Below, in pieces: positions 59,606-64,000 of a DNA stretch of 64,000 bases. This DNA comes from COE1 sp949066965 (GTDB lineage Bacteria > Bacillota > Clostridia > Lachnospirales > Lachnospiraceae), in contig CARTDA010000003.1 of the NCBI GenBank assembly GCA_949066965.1, positions 1 to 64,000 of the forward strand. Direction: 5' to 3'. The translations under genes were made by a program, and so were the position numbers. The notes beneath the pieces were generated by a model, which ran no database searches, was not told where the DNA came from, and was given only the letters and a program-made list of their open reading frames with translations. Every line of letters starts with the position of its first letter. Position 1 is the first letter of the stretch.

Positions 59606-60205
59606 CTATCTGCTGATTCCTTTAAGCGCCTGCTTCAGCAATGCACCAGAATCCATTTCCTCTGTAACCGTCACCTGGCTGACCGCCTTCAGCGCCTCGG
59701 CGGGAGAATACCCCAGTGCCACCAGCGCTTCCAGTGCTTCATTTTTTGCGCCGGAATCCGGTGCACTGTCATTAAGATTCCTGTCCGGAGAGACGGATGC
59801 TGCTATCTGAATCTTATCCTTCAGGTCAAGAATAATCCGTTCTGCCGACTTGCCACCGATTCCGGGAGCCTTGGAAATCGCCTTGACATCTCCGGAAAGA
59901 ATGGCAAAACGAAGTTCATCCGCACTCATCACAGACAATATCCCCAAAGCCCCCTTTGGCCCGATTCCATTTACCGTAATGAGTTTTTTGTAAATTTCCA
60001 GGTCATCCTTTGTGAGAAAGCCAAACAAAAGAAATGCATCCTCCCGCACGCTGGTATAGGTATATATTTTTACTTCGGAACCGATTTTTGGCAGACGCTG
60101 TGCCACACTGAGAGGGATTCTGATATTGTAACCGATATTGTTGCATTCCAGCACCAGATTGTCAGCCTCTAAATCCGTTATTATCCCCTTGATATATGCA
60201 TACAT
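59606..60205 (-). CDS. ruvA: Holliday junction branch migration protein RuvA
   Basis: 199 aa from ATG 60205 (AGGGACAGGAC upstream). OB-fold start (MYAYIKGIITDLEADNLVLE), helix-hairpin-helix motifs (VNGIGPKGALGILS, APGIGGKSAERIILDLKDK) and RuvB-contacting end (ALVALGYSPAEALKAV). Tetramer on Holliday junctions. It is first of the ruvAB pair. Confidence 0.97.
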   Translation of the reverse strand: MYAYIKGIITDLEADNLVLECNNIGYNIRIPLSVAQRLPKIGSEVKIYTYTSVREDAFLLFGFLTKDDLEIYKKLITVNGIGPKGALGILSVMSADELRFAILSGDVKAISKAPGIGGKSAERIILDLKDKIQIAASVSPDRNLNDSAPDSGAKNEALEALVALGYSPAEALKAVSQVTVTEEMDSGALLKQALKGISR

Positions 60206-60262
60206 GTCCTGTCCCTCCGTCGGCATTCGTGATTTCAATTCAATTATAACATATTTGAATCC

Positions 60263-60304
60263 AAAAAGGAAGAAAAAGAAAACATATGTTTCTACTTTCT
60301 TCCT
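60263..60304 (-). terminator. Terminator of the ilv operon
   Basis: AAGGAAGAAAG and CTTCTTCC-type arms pair (complements of 60294-60304 and 60265-60275), with a TTTTT run on the minus strand. A second hairpin GTTACTG...CAGTAAC (60312-60337) lies between it and ilvC. Confidence 0.6.
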
Positions 60305-60385
60305 TCCCGGGGTTACTGCTCACTCTGTCCCAGTAACGAGTAAAAATCCATCCAAACTCTGCTTCAATGAATTTCTGTATTTATA

Positions 60386-61411
60386 TTAGTTATTAATGAA
60401 TTTATCTTCTTCATTGTTCCAGCTGTAAAGCTTACGGATTTCCTCTCCAATCTTCTCAGAAGGATGCTCTGCTGCAAGCTTTCTCATCGCCTTGAAATGA
60501 ACCTGGCGTCCTGCCGGTGACATATCCAACAGGAATTCCTTAGCAAAGGAACCATCCTGAATGTCAGAAAGAATCTTCTTCATTGTCTTCTTTGTTTCCT
60601 CTGTGATAAGCTTGGGTCCTGTAATGTAATCGCCATATTCAGCCGTATTGGAGATGGAATATCTCATCCCTGCAAAACCTGACTGATAGATTAAGTCAAC
60701 AATCAGTTTCATTTCGTGGATACACTCAAAGTATGCATTTCTCGGGTCATAGCCTGCCTCAACAAGCGTCTCGAAACCTGCCTGCATCAATGCGCATACG
60801 CCGCCGCAAAGTACAGCCTGCTCACCAAACAGGTCTGTCTCTGTCTCTGTCCGGAATGTTGTCTCAAGGACACCTGCCCTTGCCCCGCCGATTGCAAGTG
60901 CGTAAGCCAGCGCCAGGTCAAGCGCCTTTCCCGTGGCATTTTGTTCTACGGCTACCAGACAGGGAACACCTTTTCCCGCCTGATACTCGGAACGTACCGT
61001 ATGGCCAGGTCCCTTGGGTGCTATCATGGTAACATCAACGTCCGCAGGAGGCTTGATGCATCCAAAATGAATGTTGAAGCCATGGGCAAACATCAGCATG
61101 TTTCCTGCTTCGAGATTCGGCTCGATATCCTTCTTGTACATATCAGCCTGCAGCTCATCATTGATGAGAATCATGATGATGTCTGCCTTCTTAGCTGCCT
61201 CTGCCGCTGTATAAACCTCAAATCCCTGCTTAACAGCCTTGTCCCATGACTTGCTGCCTTCATAGAGACCGATAATCACATTGCATCCGGACTCCTTTGC
61301 ATTCAACGCATGGGCATGTCCCTGGCTGCCGTAACCAATCACTGCAATTGTCTTACCCTCTAACAGGGAAAGGTTACAATCCTCCTGGTAATAAATCTTT
61401 GCTTCTGACAT
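60386..61411 (-). CDS. ilvC: Ketol-acid reductoisomerase
   Basis: 341 aa, class I length. NADPH-binding GKTIAVIGYGSQGHAHALN (GxGxxGxxxG), APKGPGHTVRSEYQ and ETDLFGEQAVLCGG. It makes dihydroxy-isovalerate or -methylvalerate in valine and isoleucine synthesis. ATG 61411 follows AAGGAGGA. It follows the small subunit gene by 140 nt. Confidence 0.97.
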   Translation of the reverse strand: MSEAKIYYQEDCNLSLLEGKTIAVIGYGSQGHAHALNAKESGCNVIIGLYEGSKSWDKAVKQGFEVYTAAEAAKKADIIMILINDELQADMYKKDIEPNLEAGNMLMFAHGFNIHFGCIKPPADVDVTMIAPKGPGHTVRSEYQAGKGVPCLVAVEQNATGKALDLALAYALAIGGARAGVLETTFRTETETDLFGEQAVLCGGVCALMQAGFETLVEAGYDPRNAYFECIHEMKLIVDLIYQSGFAGMRYSISNTAEYGDYITGPKLITEETKKTMKKILSDIQDGSFAKEFLLDMSPAGRQVHFKAMRKLAAEHPSEKIGEEIRKLYSWNNEEDKFINN

Positions 61412-61554
61412 TTTTATAATCCTCCTTATTTTGCGGAGCAAAATGCGAGCTGCTCGGATGAGCAGAGGATTTTCCTCCAATATATGTTTATTTTATAAAC
61501 TGTAACTATATTGTTTCATAGTTGCATTTTATATAAGCTGTTTTACGCACGTAC

Positions 61555-62055
61555 CTACTCAAGACAGATTACATCCTCTGTGCCGCGTCCCAGTCCCGCA
61601 ATTCCGGTCCTGGCAATTTCAAGAATTTCATAATCCTTAAGAAGGCTGATAAACGCCTCTATTTTTGACTGGTTGCCCGTAAGCTCGACAATAAGGCTGT
61701 CGACATTGACATCGATAATCTTTGCCCTGAAAATATCAGCAACCGCAATAATGCCCTGCCGCTTTTCCGGTGTCGATTTCACTTTTATCAGGCAGAGCTC
61801 CCGGTATACGCTTTTGTCCGGTTTTAATTCATGGATATCCCTGACATCCACAAGCTTTGCCACCTGTTTCTCTATCTGGTCAAGCACTTCCTCATCCCCG
61901 GACGCCACAATCGTTATGCGGGTGAAGCGGGAATCTGCCGTGACGCCTGCCGTGATACTCTCAATATTGTAGCCGCGCCTTGAAAATAAACCTGATATAC
62001 GGCTCAGGACACCAGTATTATTATCAACTAAAAGCTGGAATACTCGATTTTGCAT
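61555..62055 (-). CDS. ilvN: Acetolactate synthase small subunit, paralogue 1
   Basis: 166 aa from ATG 62055 (GGAGGATT upstream). An ACT domain (VFQLLVDNNTGVLSRISGLF, SRRGYNIESITAG) and a C-terminal regulatory domain (IKVKSTPEKRQGIIAVADIF). It binds valine and activates the large subunit. Preceded by a family-1 repeat and another small-subunit gene. Confidence 0.95.
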   Translation of the reverse strand: MQNRVFQLLVDNNTGVLSRISGLFSRRGYNIESITAGVTADSRFTRITIVASGDEEVLDQIEKQVAKLVDVRDIHELKPDKSVYRELCLIKVKSTPEKRQGIIAVADIFRAKIIDVNVDSLIVELTGNQSKIEAFISLLKDYEILEIARTGIAGLGRGTEDVICLE

Positions 62056-62118
62056 AATAATCCTCCATGCTCCTTTCTTAGCCTGCAAATTTGTGCCGCC
62101 TTTGACGGCTCAAACAGA

Positions 62119-62245
62119 TATACTCACGACAGATGAAATCTGCCGTGATATCGCGCCAGCCGCAGCCACGAAGTGGCATATTTCCTTATGCGGCTGTGCG
62201 CATCACATTATACTGAGCGGTCAGTCTTTTCGACCGCCAGTATAA
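62119..62245. repeat. Dispersed intergenic repeat, family 1 (copy 4, best preserved)
   Basis: The complete three-module form: CTCACGACAG...CTGCCGTGA, GCCAGCCGCAGCCACGAAGTGGC and TATACTGAGCGGTCA with CGACCGCCAGTATAA. It lies between the two small-subunit genes and is absent from the coding sequence. Confidence 0.7.
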
Positions 62246-62285
62246 TTGCCTTGAATACACAAGGATTATTTTAACAAGCTTTATG

Positions 62286-62768
62286 TTAATTGTCAACACA
62301 TTTGGGCAAAGCCAGCGTTCCTGTCCGCGCAACCTCAACGATGCTGATGGACTTGAGCATGTCGAGCATTACCTTGATGCGCTCCGGCATGTCACATATC
62401 TGTATAATCATGTTATTGTTTGACATGTCCACGATATCGGCTTTCATTATCTCACATATTTCCATGATGTCCCGCCGGGTATTGCGGTTATATTTCACCT
62501 TAATCAGCATAAGCTCGCGGCTGATACTGTCCTTTTCATCAAAGGTCTTTACCTTGATGACATCAAGCTTTTTGTTGAGTTGTTTTTCAATCTGCTCGAT
62601 TGTCCTTTGATTTCCGGAACTTACAATCGTCATGCAGGATACTTTTGAATCGTCCGTTTCTCCCACCGCAAGGCTGTCAATATTAAAGCATCTCCTTGAG
62701 AACAAACCTGAGACCTTGCAAAGTACACCGGATCTGTTTTCTACTAAAACGGAATATATTTTTTTCAT
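62286..62768 (-). CDS. Acetolactate synthase small subunit, paralogue 2
   Basis: 160 aa. The same fold as paralogue 1 (KKIYSVLVENRSGVLCKVSG, LFSRRCFNIDSLAVGETDDS), with a changed C-terminal domain (IKVKYNRNTRRDIMEICEIM). Only about half the residues agree. Directly downstream of ilvB (15 nt gap), so this may be its usual partner, while paralogue 1 is separated by a repeat. Either may respond to a different amino acid. Confidence 0.92.
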   Translation of the reverse strand: MKKIYSVLVENRSGVLCKVSGLFSRRCFNIDSLAVGETDDSKVSCMTIVSSGNQRTIEQIEKQLNKKLDVIKVKTFDEKDSISRELMLIKVKYNRNTRRDIMEICEIMKADIVDMSNNNMIIQICDMPERIKVMLDMLKSISIVEVARTGTLALPKCVDN

Positions 62769-62783
62769 ATTAACTCTCCATTC

Positions 62784-64000
62784 TTACTTTACTAAATCCA
62801 TAGGGTCTACGAGGCATTCCATCAGCATTGTGTTGTCCTCAGCCAGAAACTCTTTTATCTTATCCTGCGCATGTGACATGTCTGCAACACGGATAAACGG
62901 TATGCCATATGCGGCAGCAAGCTTTTCCAAATCAGGCGTGCCGTCCTTGATATCGACAACCGAATAGTTGTCCTTGTACGTATAATGCTGGAATTCACGC
63001 ACCATGCCAAGGTAATTATTTTTTATGACAATTATTTTTACCGGGATATGATGCTGCATAATGGTTGCCAGCTCCATCATGGACATCTGGAACGAACCGT
63101 CGCCGCACACTGCAATGACCTGCCTGTCCATGTCACCGCGCTTTGCGCCCATGGCTGCCGGAATGGAATAGCCCATTGTGCCCATGCCGCCCGACGTGAG
63201 GAACCGCCCTCCCTTTACAATATGATAATTGCAGCTCCATATCTGGTTCTGACCGACATCGGCAACGTATACCGCATCCTCTTTCATCTCATTGGAAAGC
63301 ATTGTGATGAATGCCGCAGGGTCAACGTAACCGGGGTTCGGATTGCGCTTCTGAACCATTGTTTCGCGGTACCCTTCCAGCGTACGAATCCAGTCCTCAT
63401 GTTCACATTCAAATTCCTCTTTGGCAAAGTCCTCAAAAATATGCATGGCATCGCCGACAAGCGGTATCGATGGATCCACGTTTTTTCCGATTTCCGCAGG
63501 GTCTACATCAATATGTACAAGCGTTTTGCTGGTCATAATCAAGTCTGGCTGGGCAATCGCCCTGTCTGCCACCCGCACGCCTACCATTACCAGGAGGTCT
63601 GACTCATTCATCGCCCTGTTGGCAAATGCCTTTCCGTTATTTCCTACCATGCCAAAATACATGGGATCCTCTGTCGGCATGACGCCAATCCCCATCATTG
63701 TGGATACCACGGGAATTCTGTGTTTATGTGCAAATTCACGGAGCCCAGAAACCGCATCGCTCAGATGTACGCCCCCGCCTGCACAAATAATGGGCTTTTT
63801 GGCTTTTTGCAGTTCCTTGATAACCTTTTTTATCTGGACGGAATGCCCTTTTATCGTAGGCTTGTACGCACGGATATTCACTTCGTCAGGGTATTTGAAA
63901 TTCCTGACAGCCGCGTTCTGTATGTCAATCGGAACATCAATTAACACGGGCCCCTTTCTCCCTGAATTTGCTATGTAAAAAGCTTCCTTGAAAATGCGCG
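62784..64000 (-). CDS. ilvB: Acetolactate synthase large subunit (5' end outside the window)
   Basis: Partial: 405 codons to the window edge; about 150 N-terminal residues, including the catalytic Glu, lie beyond. The visible part begins RIFKEAFYIANSGRKGPVLI, continues through DVPIDIQNAAV to the ThDP/Mg motif GDGSFQMSMMELATIMQHHI, then NNYLGMVREFQHY. It joins pyruvate molecules to acetolactate, or pyruvate and 2-oxobutyrate to acetohydroxybutyrate. First gene of ilvB-small subunit-small subunit-ilvC in the visible part. Its leader and regulation cannot be seen. Confidence 0.96.
   Translation of the reverse strand, partial: RIFKEAFYIANSGRKGPVLIDVPIDIQNAAVRNFKYPDEVNIRAYKPTIKGHSVQIKKVIKELQKAKKPIICAGGGVHLSDAVSGLREFAHKHRIPVVSTMMGIGVMPTEDPMYFGMVGNNGKAFANRAMNESDLLVMVGVRVADRAIAQPDLIMTSKTLVHIDVDPAEIGKNVDPSIPLVGDAMHIFEDFAKEEFECEHEDWIRTLEGYRETMVQKRNPNPGYVDPAAFITMLSNEMKEDAVYVADVGQNQIWSCNYHIVKGGRFLTSGGMGTMGYSIPAAMGAKRGDMDRQVIAVCGDGSFQMSMMELATIMQHHIPVKIIVIKNNYLGMVREFQHYTYKDNYSVVDIKDGTPDLEKLAAAYGIPFIRVADMSHAQDKIKEFLAEDNTMLMECLVDPMDLVK

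Noticed and set aside
1..64000. tRNA or rRNA genes
   Set aside because: I saw no cloverleaf with a CCA-ready acceptor or GGTTCGA-type T-loop in gaps, and no rRNA blocks.

Overview
The window is about 56 kb of Firmicutes (Clostridia, most likely Lachnospiraceae) chromosome with a complete-looking filamentous-phage (inovirus) prophage of about 8 kb at its left end. The assignment rests on gene content and order: rplU-prp-rpmA with the cleavable L27 leader, obgE-yhbY-nadD-yqeK-rsfS, the paired radical-SAM genes ahead of an RNase E/G gene, a yneA-like gene divergent from lexA, GerW/DUF2953 and YlbJ-type sporulation genes, hisZ, a DAK2/Asp23/rpmB cluster and RecU. I cannot name the species.

Prophage (about 1-7974). 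Almost everything is on the minus strand. From right to left: four small accessory genes; a GC-rich array of 86-89 bp tandem repeats interrupted by 100 Ns; a plus-strand repressor and small membrane protein; an operator region; then a virion block made of a small gene, a putative ssDNA-binding protein, the major coat protein, a secreted and membrane-anchored pIII-like adsorption protein, a 53-residue membrane protein, a Glu/Thr/Gly-repeat membrane protein, a 47-residue membrane protein and the Zot/pI ATPase. After Zot come hairpins, a rolling-circle origin whose loop carries a pMV158-like nick motif, and a Rep_2-type HUH replication initiator. The left end is a 78-nt folded structure containing two inverted dif-like sites, and the right end is a third dif-like site sharing 11 bp with the left. 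A XerS-like tyrosine recombinase lies 1.6 kb beyond the right end. I infer integration at the chromosomal dif site by a CTX-phi-like route using the host recombinase.

Chromosome. 8.0-12 kb: AI-2E family transporter, xerS-like recombinase, SOS pair yneA-like/lexA. 12-20.5 kb: a long minus-strand cluster for ribosome assembly, NAD synthesis and RNA processing. 20.5-22 kb: secreted GH25 lysozyme with wall-binding repeats. 22-26 kb: hisZ-hisG-hisD-hisB behind a near-consensus promoter. 26-34.5 kb: recU, two pseudouridine synthases, SDR, YgiQ, YlbJ-like protein, cell-wall amidase, coiled-coil protein. 34.6-40 kb: coaD, rsmD, topoisomerase IV subunits. 40-48 kb: a heptad-repeat coiled-coil gene, pta, DegV, recG, DAK2 protein, Asp23, rpmB. 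48-53 kb: J-domain-like protein, GerW, DUF2953, NUDIX, CheY- and CheX-like proteins. 53-60 kb: a single-polypeptide SEDS/class B PBP fusion, U32 peptidase, zapA, ruvB, ruvA. 60-64 kb: ilvC, two paralogous acetolactate synthase small subunits and the partial large subunit.

The chromosome also carries dispersed intergenic repeats. One family is a MITE-like element of about 130-140 bp. One of its copies has a 15-bp target duplication, separates two formerly overlapping genes and has rewritten the C-terminus of one of them.
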